A model generated the notes under the pieces. It was not told the origin of the DNA. It searched no databases and worked only from the letters and a program-made list of their open reading frames with translations. Positions 8,373 through 16,160 of a stretch of DNA of 64,000 bases are shown in pieces. Numbering within the stretch: the stretch's first letter is position 1; every line of letters starts with the position of its first letter. The DNA comes from Streptomyces sp. ASQP_92 (GTDB lineage Bacteria > Actinomycetota > Actinomycetes > Streptomycetales > Streptomycetaceae). The position numbers and the translations under genes were made by a program. The stretch is from NCBI RefSeq assembly GCF_025399895.1, contig NZ_JAODUA010000003.1, positions 62,001 to 126,000 on the forward strand, given 5' to 3'.

Positions 8373-9449
8373 TCACCGCGTCGCGATCTTCAGGACGAAC
8401 GGGGCGTTCCCCGCCATCACGAGGGCTCCCGACGAGTACGTCAGGGCTTCGGGCATCGGGCAGGGCAGCTTCGTCGCGTCGACCAAGTGCCCCTCGTCGC
8501 AGCCCGCGTCGGAGTCGCCGCGTGAGCCGCCGGAGGCCTGCTTGGCCACGACTTCGGCCTTTTGGGCCGTCAGGTGAAGTACGTACTGCGCCGTGTCGTC
8601 ATGAGCGCGTACGTAGACCCCGTTTCCGTCGTCTCCCGCCATCCAGGTCGGTCGCAGGTCGGACAGGTTCCCCTTCACCCCGTCGGCCTGTTCTGGGACG
8701 GCGAGCTTCGCGACCGATCCGTCCTGGTGAACGGTGACCACATCGGCAAGACGCCCCTGTGCGCCCTCCGCCGACGTGCGCAGATAGACCGTGCCGGAAC
8801 GGTCCACCGCACTCCCGCGGGCAATGGCGCGCCCGGCGGCGTCGCCCCGGTCCGCAGGCACTTGGTAGAGACGTGTCAGACGCCCCTCCTTGAGCTGCCA
8901 GATCACATCGCCGTCCGTGAACAGCAGGGTGCCGTCCGGCCGCTTCCCGAAGGGCTCGACCGGTTGGTCGGAGAGGTGGACGTCCTGCGCCGAGGCGGTG
9001 GCCGGCGCCGGCTGTCCGAGCTTCCTCGGCCCACCCGGGGCGCCGGCGAGGACCGTTCTCCGTTTCCCGTCGGTCCGCACGTTCAGCAGCTGCGAGCGAG
9101 CCCCGACCACGAACGAGTTCGGCGAGAGCACGACCAGGCCGCCGACGCCGTGCACTTCGCCGTCGAGGACGGTCCTGGCTCTGTGATCGTCCTCGATCAC
9201 AGCGAGCGAGGCGCTCATGCCGTAGACCTTCCCGTCGGGGCCGACGGTGAGGCCGTCGGGGTCGCCGTCGAAGGCGAGCCAGGCGGCACCCGAACTCCCG
9301 CCGTTCTCATCGGCGGTCCGCAACAGCACCTCCGCCTGGCCCTTGTCCGGGTCCTTCCACTGGGCGTCACCGCCTCCCAGGCACCCCTGAAGGGACAGCA
9401 GGACGACCGCGACGGCGCCGGCGGCCGGCCACTTCCCATGGCGTCGCAT
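8373..9449 (-). CDS. Lipoprotein with beta-propeller-like repeats
   Basis: ATG at 9449 gives a clean lipoprotein signal peptide (MRRHGKWPAAGAVAVVLLS, lipobox LQGC); an upstream ATG at 9488, one base after the preceding stop codon, is possible through translational coupling. The product is 358 residues. Repeated blocks such as DPDGLTVGPDGKVYGM, RPDGTLLFTDGDVIWQL and AVDRSGTVYLRTS resemble NHL/SMP30-type propeller blades. It is probably an extracellular membrane-anchored sensor or binding protein. It directly follows the 670-residue protein gene (stop at 9490). Confidence 0.8.
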   Translation of the reverse strand: MRRHGKWPAAGAVAVVLLSLQGCLGGGDAQWKDPDKGQAEVLLRTADENGGSSGAAWLAFDGDPDGLTVGPDGKVYGMSASLAVIEDDHRARTVLDGEVHGVGGLVVLSPNSFVVGARSQLLNVRTDGKRRTVLAGAPGGPRKLGQPAPATASAQDVHLSDQPVEPFGKRPDGTLLFTDGDVIWQLKEGRLTRLYQVPADRGDAAGRAIARGSAVDRSGTVYLRTSAEGAQGRLADVVTVHQDGSVAKLAVPEQADGVKGNLSDLRPTWMAGDDGNGVYVRAHDDTAQYVLHLTAQKAEVVAKQASGGSRGDSDAGCDEGHLVDATKLPCPMPEALTYSSGALVMAGNAPFVLKIATR

Positions 9450-9489
9450 CACGGTCGAGCCCTTCGCAGCGCATATCGGTGCGGTCATG

Positions 9490-11502
9490 TCAGCCGACCC
9501 CGCGGCTGAAGGAATCCCGCATGTCGTCGTCGAAGTTGTCCAGCCGGCCGTGGTTCTCGCTCTTCGTCCTGACCCACCACTGATTGAAGGCCGCCCGGTC
9601 GGCGTCGTTGCGGATGACGATGTTGCCGTTCGCCCACTCCGGGTGTGCCTCGGGGGGCTTGATGTCGCCCGCCCGGACGAGACCCTGCATCAGCGGTATC
9701 TGCATGGAGGTCGAGTCGCCGAACTTGATGTCCTTGTAAGCGCTCTCGACCTGGTTCGCCTCACCGGACGGGAACGTGGACCCGCCATAGGGGATGCCCG
9801 CCCAGATCGCCGCCTGGACCCACTTGGATGCCAGAGCGAGCTTCACCGGATTACTGGGCAGCGGGACGGCGGCCGCGCCACTGCTGATGATGTTGAACCA
9901 CATGAGCTGTTTGGCGTGCTCGGCATCCCGCAGGGCCGCCTCATTCATATCGACGTCATGTCCGGCTACCGACACTTCGCCGCGAAGTTCCGCCAGATTT
10001 TTGAGGTACGTACTGTCATCCCCGACGATTCCGTGCTGAGACGTGCGGCTGATCTGGGCATTGATCGCCTGGATGACATAGCCCGCCTCGTCGCGGTTCT
10101 TCATGATTTCGCTCAGGAACGCCTTGGCGGGCGCCCGGCCGACGGTGATCGTGCCGTCGTCATTGACCGTCGCGTCATTCTGCGAGACGCCGGTCGACGC
10201 GGCGAAGTCCGGTACGTAGGACTGGAAGACGTAGGAAAGCGCCTTCGACACCTCGGGGTTGACGGGGTACTGATCCTTTTCGGCGCCACTCTTCTTGCCG
10301 TCGGAGGCGAACTTCGCCGCCCCCGCGTTGATGATGTTCGCGGCGGCCTCGGCGGATGCCTTGAAGTGGTCCTGGCGATCGCCGGTGGCCGCGCGGATCA
10401 CCGTGCTGGGCCACACGTAGTCGTTGGTCTGGAGACCAGGGGTGGCCCAGTGGTCGCTGACGAGTTCCTGCGCGTGCCGGGCGCCGTCGGTGCCGGTGAG
10501 CAGGTTGCGTGATGCGTCGGGGTTCTCGCCGACGCGCTGCATCAGGGCCAGTGACGGGTCATTGGCGTCGATGGCCAGGGCCCGCTTCGCGGCGTCGTCC
10601 ATGCCCTCGCGGTTGTAGTCGTGCGTGAGGCCGAGCGACCCGTACCAGGCGTGATCGGGGTCCACGAACGCGGGCGCCACGTAGACCATGCCCGCGACCT
10701 GACCCTTGGTGTGCGCGGGCCGCATTTGGTGAGCCGTACGCCAGTCCAGCATCGCCGCGCCGACCTTGGTCAGGACGGCCGTGTCCCACTCGTTGCCCTT
10801 GGGGCCGTACTTGAACAGCATTCCGACGGACCACATGTCGTCGTCCGGCGGGTTGGTGAGGGCTTTGGCGTAGTCCGGGTTCGGAGGGATCCTGCCCGCC
10901 GACTGGAGGGCGAAGACGCGGTTGACGCCCGTGGCGTACTGGCCGATCAGATTCTGCGAATCCTTGCTGAGGGTCTCGCCGCCATGGGTGCCGTCCTGCG
11001 TGTGCAGGGCGCGGCTCACACGGGCCGCGTCGACGATTCCGCCGGCGGCCGCGAAGGCGTTCAGATAGGTGGGATCGTCCTGGTGGTCCGCCAGGGCGCG
11101 GCCGATGGCCGCGATGTCCTCGCGGGAGCCCTTGTCCTTGGGGTGGTCGAGGGCCTTCTGGAGGGCGGCCGCGTCCAACCCGGCCTCCCTGGCGCTCTCC
11201 TTGTCGACGTCCGCCATGTCCCACGGGATGTCGATGATGTCCCCGCTCGTGGTGCACATGCTGGGGGCGACGCCGGCGACTTCCAGGGTGCGGGCCAGAT
11301 CGGCGCGCTTGGACATGCTGCGGGCGTCCTCGCCCACCGCCTGCGTCTGCTGGGCGAGCAGCGACAGATCGAGTCCGCTCTGCCAGGAGGCGAAGTTCTT
11401 GCGGATGAGGGCGCCGTGCCGTGCCAGAGCGGCTTCCAAGTCCTGGAGCCGGTCCGCGAGTTTGCGCACCCGCACCGGGTCGACACCGACGTAGTCCCCC
11501 AT
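9490..11502 (-). CDS. Large protein with WXG-like helical N-terminus, putative type VII substrate
   Basis: ATG at 11502 (MGDYVGVDP) is chosen; ATG at 11511 is closer to the AAAGG. The product is 670 residues. The N-terminus (VRVRKLADRLQDLEAALARH, then ASWQSG and a long helix) has the helical hairpin layout of the other large proteins in this cluster. The middle is helical without recognised motif. Near residues 530-590 a small-residue hydrophobic segment (IISSGAAAVPLPSNPVKLA) is present. It resembles large uncharacterised actinobacterial proteins annotated only as domains of unknown function. It heads a run of four minus-strand genes ending at 7373. Confidence 0.78.
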   Translation of the reverse strand: MGDYVGVDPVRVRKLADRLQDLEAALARHGALIRKNFASWQSGLDLSLLAQQTQAVGEDARSMSKRADLARTLEVAGVAPSMCTTSGDIIDIPWDMADVDKESAREAGLDAAALQKALDHPKDKGSREDIAAIGRALADHQDDPTYLNAFAAAGGIVDAARVSRALHTQDGTHGGETLSKDSQNLIGQYATGVNRVFALQSAGRIPPNPDYAKALTNPPDDDMWSVGMLFKYGPKGNEWDTAVLTKVGAAMLDWRTAHQMRPAHTKGQVAGMVYVAPAFVDPDHAWYGSLGLTHDYNREGMDDAAKRALAIDANDPSLALMQRVGENPDASRNLLTGTDGARHAQELVSDHWATPGLQTNDYVWPSTVIRAATGDRQDHFKASAEAAANIINAGAAKFASDGKKSGAEKDQYPVNPEVSKALSYVFQSYVPDFAASTGVSQNDATVNDDGTITVGRAPAKAFLSEIMKNRDEAGYVIQAINAQISRTSQHGIVGDDSTYLKNLAELRGEVSVAGHDVDMNEAALRDAEHAKQLMWFNIISSGAAAVPLPSNPVKLALASKWVQAAIWAGIPYGGSTFPSGEANQVESAYKDIKFGDSTSMQIPLMQGLVRAGDIKPPEAHPEWANGNIVIRNDADRAAFNQWWVRTKSENHGRLDNFDDDMRDSFSRGVG

Positions 11503-11634
11503 GGACACCATGCCTTTCGCTCGCCTTGCCACGACAGCGCGACGTTACGGAGAACGCCCCCGGTGCCCTTTCCCCGATGGTCAACAGCGTTCCATCGTAT
11601 GGAGCGAGCGGATTTCCTCCGCTTTCTTGGGCAA

Positions 11635-11653
11635 ATAAAGGATCATCCTTTAT
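11635..11653. promoter_or_regulatory. Perfect AT-rich palindrome upstream of the 670-aa gene
   Basis: ATAAAGGAT-C-ATCCTTTAT is a perfect 9+9 bp palindrome with one central base. It lies about 130 bp upstream of the start at 11502, in a 166-bp gap between two minus-strand genes. Its low GC is striking here. It could be an operator; the binding factor is unknown. Confidence 0.5.
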
Positions 11654-11668
11654 CCGGGGCGGCCTTTT

Positions 11669-12703
11669 TCAGCGGTTGACCGCCTGAATCTCCTGGACGG
11701 TGACCTGCTGGTCCTGGCCGAAGGTGCCCTCCGGCAGATCGTCGCCGCCGGCGGGGGTTCCGACCCAGTGGATCTTCCAGGTGACCGTGGCCTTCAGGTT
11801 GTAGGGGGCGCCGCTGGTGGCGCGGCGGTACGTGACGCCGCAGGGCGGGGCCTGGTCGGCGCTGCCCGCCTCGTACGGGGTGCCGATGGAGCCGTCCGCG
11901 TTGATGGGGCACTCACCGGAGGCGGGGAAGAGGGTGGCGTCCGCGGTGCCGGGGTCCAGTTTGAGCGAGACCGGGGTGGCGGTCGTGGTCGCCGAGATGC
12001 CGAGCGCGGCGACGGACGCGGTGACCGAGACCGGGTGGAAGTCGCTCTTGTCCAGCCATGTCCAGGTCGGCAGGTTCACCTTGCTGGTGCCGTCGGGCTT
12101 CAGGGTGACCTTGGTGGTCGGCACGCGGATCTCCGCGTACGCGAGCTTGCCGAGGATCTCGGGCGTGACGGCCTCTGGAATGTCAGGGGGCGGGGGCGCG
12201 CCCTTGTCGACCCAGAAGTAGGGCTTCTGGCACGCGTCCCAGCCGGGCCGGAAGCTCGGGTCGGCGTACGAGTCCCACCAGTAGCCCTTGTCGGCCTTGT
12301 CCAGGTTGAAGTTGGTGTAGGGCTTTCCGTTGACGTACCTGTCGCGCTGCGCGTTGTCCCAGGAGGAACCGGTGGAGTCCGCGCTCCAGATCGGCTCGAC
12401 ATACGCCTTGAACTCGGCGGGGCTGTACTTGGGGGCGTACCAGCAGGCCGGGGGCGTCCAGTTGCCGACCGGGGTGAGCGGGCCGACGGAACTGCCGGCG
12501 CCGTTCTTCGAGCGGTCGTAGGCGATGCCGCCGGCGGTGGCGGAGATGGTGCCGTCGGGGGTGGAGCTACCGCCGGCCTGGGTGCCGCCCTTGGCGCCAC
12601 CGCCGATCTTGTTGTCCGCGAACGCGGGGCCGGGTGAGAGGAGGAGTGTCACCAGGGCGGCCGCTGCGACCGTGGTCGCATACCGGGATATCACGGCTGG
12701 CAC
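11669..12703 (-). CDS. Secreted protein, cassette copy 1 flanking the Tad locus
   Basis: GTG at 12703 has AGGGGGA seven bases upstream, inside the end of the lipoprotein gene, which it overlaps by 13 bases. The product is 344 residues with a Sec signal peptide (ISRYATTVAAAALVTLLLSPGPAFA). Mature features shared with the paralogue at 21841-22884 are PPACWY-P-YSP near the start, FWV, STVNLPTW or SKVNLPTW, FPASG-CPINADGSIG, PPCGVTY and a C-terminus QEIQ-VNR. Four conserved cysteines may make two disulfides. No known enzyme motif; a beta-rich extracellular protein is likely. It is the second gene of a lipoprotein/secreted pair that exists twice around the Tad pilus genes. Confidence 0.85.
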   Translation of the reverse strand: MPAVISRYATTVAAAALVTLLLSPGPAFADNKIGGGAKGGTQAGGSSTPDGTISATAGGIAYDRSKNGAGSSVGPLTPVGNWTPPACWYAPKYSPAEFKAYVEPIWSADSTGSSWDNAQRDRYVNGKPYTNFNLDKADKGYWWDSYADPSFRPGWDACQKPYFWVDKGAPPPPDIPEAVTPEILGKLAYAEIRVPTTKVTLKPDGTSKVNLPTWTWLDKSDFHPVSVTASVAALGISATTTATPVSLKLDPGTADATLFPASGECPINADGSIGTPYEAGSADQAPPCGVTYRRATSGAPYNLKATVTWKIHWVGTPAGGDDLPEGTFGQDQQVTVQEIQAVNR

Positions 12704-13350
12704 TTCGCATTCCCCCTGTCGGAAACCATCTTCGTCGTCACCCATACGCCGCCGTCGTTCTTGCGCAGGGCGGTGTGGTACAGCACATAGCTGTTCTTGG
12801 TGGCCGGGGTCTTGTCCACCTTGCCCGTCGGGATGGCCATGTCGTACGCCTTGCCCTGGTCCTGGCAGTAGGACAGGGCGGCGGTGCCGTGGTCGCCGAC
12901 CGACACGGTCGCGTTGTAGTAGCGGTACGAGCCCGTCACGCGGGACTTGGCCTTGACGTAGTCCTCGACGTATCGCTGAGTCGAGGCGGACAGCTCTCCC
13001 TCCGTGTAGAAGCGGTACGCCGCCTGGAGGGGGTCCTGCTTGACGATCGCGTAGTCGATCGCCTTGATGAGCTGCTCTCCGTCGGAGAGGACGGCGTCCT
13101 TGGCCGGGTCGCCGGTCTTCTGCCAGTCGAAGGTGTAGGAGAGGTCGGCGGGAAGTTCGATCTTCGGCCGGTCGCTCGCGGTCGCCGAGGCCGATGCGGT
13201 CGCCGACGGCGACGCCTTGTCGCTCTGATCCGCCCCTGCGATCTTGCCCGAGTCCTTGGGCTTTTCGTCATTGCTACTGCACGCGCTCAGCATGAGGGCA
13301 GCCGTCACGGTGAGTGCGGAGGCGGCCATCGGCAGGATGCGGCGGTTCAC
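12691..13350 (-). CDS. Lipoprotein, cassette copy 1 flanking the Tad locus
   Basis: ATG at 13350 starts a 219-residue product with a lipoprotein signal (lipobox LSAC) followed by a Ser/Ala/Thr linker. The mature domain is a paralogue of 21197-21853: shared elements are KIAGAD or EIAGAD, RPK, KTGDP-KDA, DKQDP/KQDP, VTG, AALSYC or AQLTYC, GKV, KNSYV, LRKN-GVW-TT, and the C-terminus KCQP. Two cysteines (YC, KCQP) are conserved. The fold may be NTF2-like/cystatin-like (helix then long strands), which I infer weakly. It is transcribed away from the pilus genes. Confidence 0.85.
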   Translation of the reverse strand: MNRRILPMAASALTVTAALMLSACSSNDEKPKDSGKIAGADQSDKASPSATASASATASDRPKIELPADLSYTFDWQKTGDPAKDAVLSDGEQLIKAIDYAIVKQDPLQAAYRFYTEGELSASTQRYVEDYVKAKSRVTGSYRYYNATVSVGDHGTAALSYCQDQGKAYDMAIPTGKVDKTPATKNSYVLYHTALRKNDGGVWVTTKMVSDRGNAKCQP

Positions 13351-13718
13351 GGATGCTCCCGGTGAAACAGATGTGGTCGCGGGTGAAGGGAAGTTATCGA
13401 GGACTGGCCGGTTTCGCTAGGGCAAAGCCTTGGGCAAACTGGAGCACAGTGCGCGTATGGGTGGAGAACGACGAGGCTCGTCCCCGCGATCTCCCCTTCC
13501 GGAGCGCTCCGTTCGGCCACCGGTGGAGCGGTGTGCGCCCGTCTCCGTCCCCCGTTCCCGATCGGGTACCCGGCTCGCCGGGGGGCCGGAACGCCCGGAA
13601 CTCAGTTTGTTGTGCGACGACGCCGTGGCGAATGAGTACGGGTACTCACGACGCGCCCGGGGGCGCTGGTGAGGATGGTGGTGTTCAGCTGGGCCGCGTC
13701 GGAAAGGGGAGTTGCTCG
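13351..13718. other. Divergent intergenic region, 368 bp
   Basis: The region lies between the minus-strand lipoprotein gene and the plus-strand membrane protein gene and must hold promoters for both. I see no convincing RNA gene, clear -35/-10 pair or large palindrome. Confidence 0.5.
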
Positions 13719-14168
13719 ATGAGTCGGATGATTCAAGGGGAGCCGGGGTCCGCCCACGGTCCGACCGCGGCGCCCGTTATGACGCTCCGGCAGGTGCCGA
13801 CTTCGGCTCACCCATGGGGCCCGGCCCAAGGGTCGTTTGGTGCCCCGCCCCTATGCGCGACGCCCCGCCCTTCTCCTCGGCTGCGGCCGCACGGAGCTTG
13901 GTACGTGCTGCCGGGCGTGCTGCTCGCCGGGGCGGCGGTGGCGTCGGCGTGTGGTGCCGCCCTCGGGCTCCTGCGCAAAGCGGGCAAGCACGCCATCTGC
14001 GACGCGACCACCAGCTGCGCCAAGACGCCGCACCAGGACGGTTATCGCAGCCCCGACTGGCCGTGGGGCTTCTTCGTCGCCGGCGGTGTGCTGGCCGGCC
14101 TCGCTCTGATCGGTTTTGTCTTGTTGGCCGCGGTGCGCGGGCGCGGCCGGCGCGCGATGACGACGTGA
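13719..14168 (+). CDS. Small membrane protein with two transmembrane segments
   Basis: ATG at 13719 follows AGGGGAG by about eight bases. The product is 149 residues: a disordered Pro/Ala-rich N-terminus, a first membrane helix (WYVLPGVLLAGAAVASACGA), an extracellular-looking loop with two cysteines (ICDATTSCAKT), and a second membrane helix (WGFFVAGGVLAGLALIGFVL) with a basic tail. No family recognised. It precedes the pilus genes by about 400 bp and may or may not belong to them. Confidence 0.65.
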   Translation: MSRMIQGEPGSAHGPTAAPVMTLRQVPTSAHPWGPAQGSFGAPPLCATPRPSPRLRPHGAWYVLPGVLLAGAAVASACGAALGLLRKAGKHAICDATTSCAKTPHQDGYRSPDWPWGFFVAGGVLAGLALIGFVLLAAVRGRGRRAMTT

Positions 14169-14564
14169 CCCGACGGTGTCGGGACCCGCGGCGCCCGGAG
14201 CGGCCCGTTTCCCCCAAGGCTGCGGAGAACCCGGTTCGCATGGATTGCACAGTGGTAACGAAGGTGCGCGGTGACGGGGAGAAATAAGCCATTTCGGAGC
14301 CTTTGTGGCCGCTGTGCCGAGATGGGTAATGTTCGCGATCTTTAACGCGCCTTGAGGGTGCTGAGGGGCGGCTGCTACGGTGCGATCACATGATCTGACA
14401 GCGTGCAGGTGGCCTCGCGAAGGTCTTCGGCGGGCCCGAAGTGACCGGTCGAGTCCCAGTCCTCGCGGCGTGAGATGGCTTGATTCAGGTCCAGGCATGC
14501 GTCTTGGTGCGTTCTGGTTCGCCCGCGACGCTGTCGCAAAAGAGTTACCACGGGGAGAAGAGAC
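14169..14564. other. Intergenic region before the Tad operon
   Basis: This is 396 bp without a credible gene; codon periodicity is absent in short frames here. It contains one plausible promoter (see 14352-14381) and then a leader of about 175 nt before the first Tad gene. No recognised riboswitch. Confidence 0.5.
14352..14381 (+). promoter_or_regulatory. Candidate housekeeping-type promoter for the Tad operon
   Basis: TTGAGG at 14352-14357 and TACGGT at 14376-14381 are separated by 18 bp, close to the main vegetative sigma factor consensus in Streptomyces. It lies about 180 bp upstream of the GTG at 14565. Confidence 0.35.
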
Positions 14565-15293
14565 GTGAAGGTCCAGGAGCGCGGCGGGGCGGGGACCCAC
14601 CGGGGGGCGGCGCCCGGGCAGCCGGTCGGTGAGCGGCTTCCGGCGCCACCGCGGGAACGCAAGCCCGCCCTCGCGGCCCTCGCCGTCCTGCTCATCCTCA
14701 TCGGCGCCCTCGGGGCGACCGTTCTGGTGCTGCGGGCCGGCGACCGGGTCGAGGTCTACAAGCTCAGCGAGGACGTGGCCGCCGGCCATGCCGTGACGAA
14801 GAAACAGCTCACCACGGTGATGGTGGCCGCCGACGACCACGTCCACTACATCACCCCCGGCGAGTTGGGCGCGCTGTCCAAGCTCCGCGCCAAGTCCAAC
14901 CTCTACGCCGGCTCCATCCTCGTGGGCGAGATGTTCGCCGCGGGCGGCGGCACCGAGGCCGGCAAGGCCGCCGTCGGTGTCTCGCTCAAGGAAGGCCAGT
15001 ACCCGGCCAACCTCAAGGACGGCGAGACGGTCGCCGTCTACCGGGTCGGGACCGCCGCCGGATCGGGCAAGACCAGCGGTTCCGGAGGGAACGCCAACTC
15101 CGGCTCGGCGGGCGGGAGTTCGCCGCTCATCCAGCGCGCCGTGGTCAGCGATGTCGGCACCCAGGACAAGTCCTTCGGGAGCGGCAACCTCGCCGTCACG
15201 CTCACCGTGAACACCTCCGAGGCGGCCGCCGTCGCCCAGGCCGCGTCCGCCGGTGAAGTCGCCGTGGTGCGGGTCGCGCCGGACAACGGCTGA
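14565..15293 (+). CDS. CpaB/RcpC-like SAF-domain pilus assembly protein
   Basis: GTG at 14565 has GGGGAGAAG just upstream. The product is 242 residues with one N-terminal membrane helix (ALAALAVLLILIGALGATVLVL, about residues 34-56), then a SAF-type domain (EVYKLSEDVAAGHAVTKKQLTTV, VGVSLKEGQYPANLKDGETVAVY) with a Gly/Ser-rich insertion (about residues 165-190). CpaB/RcpC proteins act at the outer face of Tad secretion systems; in Gram-positive bacteria the homologue is a membrane-anchored extracytoplasmic protein of unclear role. It is the first gene of the run TadZ, TadA, TadB, TadC, Flp, TadE. Confidence 0.82.
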   Translation: MKVQERGGAGTHRGAAPGQPVGERLPAPPRERKPALAALAVLLILIGALGATVLVLRAGDRVEVYKLSEDVAAGHAVTKKQLTTVMVAADDHVHYITPGELGALSKLRAKSNLYAGSILVGEMFAAGGGTEAGKAAVGVSLKEGQYPANLKDGETVAVYRVGTAAGSGKTSGSGGNANSGSAGGSSPLIQRAVVSDVGTQDKSFGSGNLAVTLTVNTSEAAAVAQAASAGEVAVVRVAPDNG

Positions 15294-15341
15294 GTCGCGC
15301 GGCGACGCAGCGACGCAGCAGAGACAGAAGACGCGGAAGAC

Positions 15342-16160
15342 ATGGCGCTCATCGCACTCGCATCCGACAAGGGCTCTCCCGGTGTCACCACCGCCGCCCT
15401 CGCCCTGGCCGCCGTTTGGCCCCGTCGCGCACTGCTCGCCGAGACGGACCCGGCGGGCGGGGACCTGGTGTACCGCTGCACGGCCACCAACGGCGGTCCC
15501 CTCAACCCCAACACCGGCCTCCTCTCGCTGGCCGCGGCCGCCCGTCGCGGGCTCGCCGCCGACCAGCTCTGGGACCACGCCCAGCCGATGGCCGGCGGGC
15601 TCGAACTGCTGGTGGGGCTCGGCGCCGCCGAACAGGCCGCCGGTCTCGCCGGGAGCTGGCCCACGCTCGGCCGGGCCTTCGCCTCGCTCGGCGAATCGCC
15701 GCACGCGCCCGCCGACGTCATCGCCGACATCGGCCGGATCAGCGGCGGTTCGCCCGCCCTCGACCTGCTCCCGCACGCCGCGCTGGCCCTGCTCGTCTCG
15801 CGCACCGAGCCCGAGCACCTCGCCCGGGTACGCGACCGGGCCGCGGCCCTCTCCACCCACCTCCACGGCAGCCCGCGCGGCAACGCGCTGGCCACCCCGT
15901 TCATCGGCGTGATCCTGATCGCCGAGGCCGGGGCGTCCGTCAAGCTCTCCCACCAGGTCAACGACATGCTGGTGGCCGGGCAGACCGGCGCCCGCGTCAT
16001 CGGCACCCTCGCGCACGACCCGTCGGGCGCCGCTCTGCTCGCCGGCCGTGGCCGTGGCCGCCTCGACAAGTCGCTGCTGATCCGCAGCGCCCGCAAGGTC
16101 TCGGCCGACCTGTACCAGCAGTTCGGCGCCGCCTGGGTCGGGGCCGGGGTCGGCCGATGA
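15342..16160 (+). CDS. TadZ/CpaE-like MinD-family ATPase with degenerate P-loop
   Basis: ATG at 15342. The product is 272 residues and resembles the MinD/ParA superfamily: the N-terminus reads LIALASDKGSPGVTTAALALA, in the position of the deviant Walker A box KGGxGKTT. The first lysine is kept but the P-loop lysine before TT is replaced by valine. A DPAGGDLV motif follows (the switch I/Walker A' region). In Tad systems TadZ/CpaE localises the apparatus to the cell pole. The gene overlaps tadA by ATGA. ATP hydrolysis may be reduced or lost. Confidence 0.82.
   Translation: MALIALASDKGSPGVTTAALALAAVWPRRALLAETDPAGGDLVYRCTATNGGPLNPNTGLLSLAAAARRGLAADQLWDHAQPMAGGLELLVGLGAAEQAAGLAGSWPTLGRAFASLGESPHAPADVIADIGRISGGSPALDLLPHAALALLVSRTEPEHLARVRDRAAALSTHLHGSPRGNALATPFIGVILIAEAGASVKLSHQVNDMLVAGQTGARVIGTLAHDPSGAALLAGRGRGRLDKSLLIRSARKVSADLYQQFGAAWVGAGVGR

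Noticed and set aside
13314..13718. N-terminal extension of the small membrane protein
   Set aside because: The extension crosses the divergent promoter region; the ATG at 13719 has a good ribosome site.
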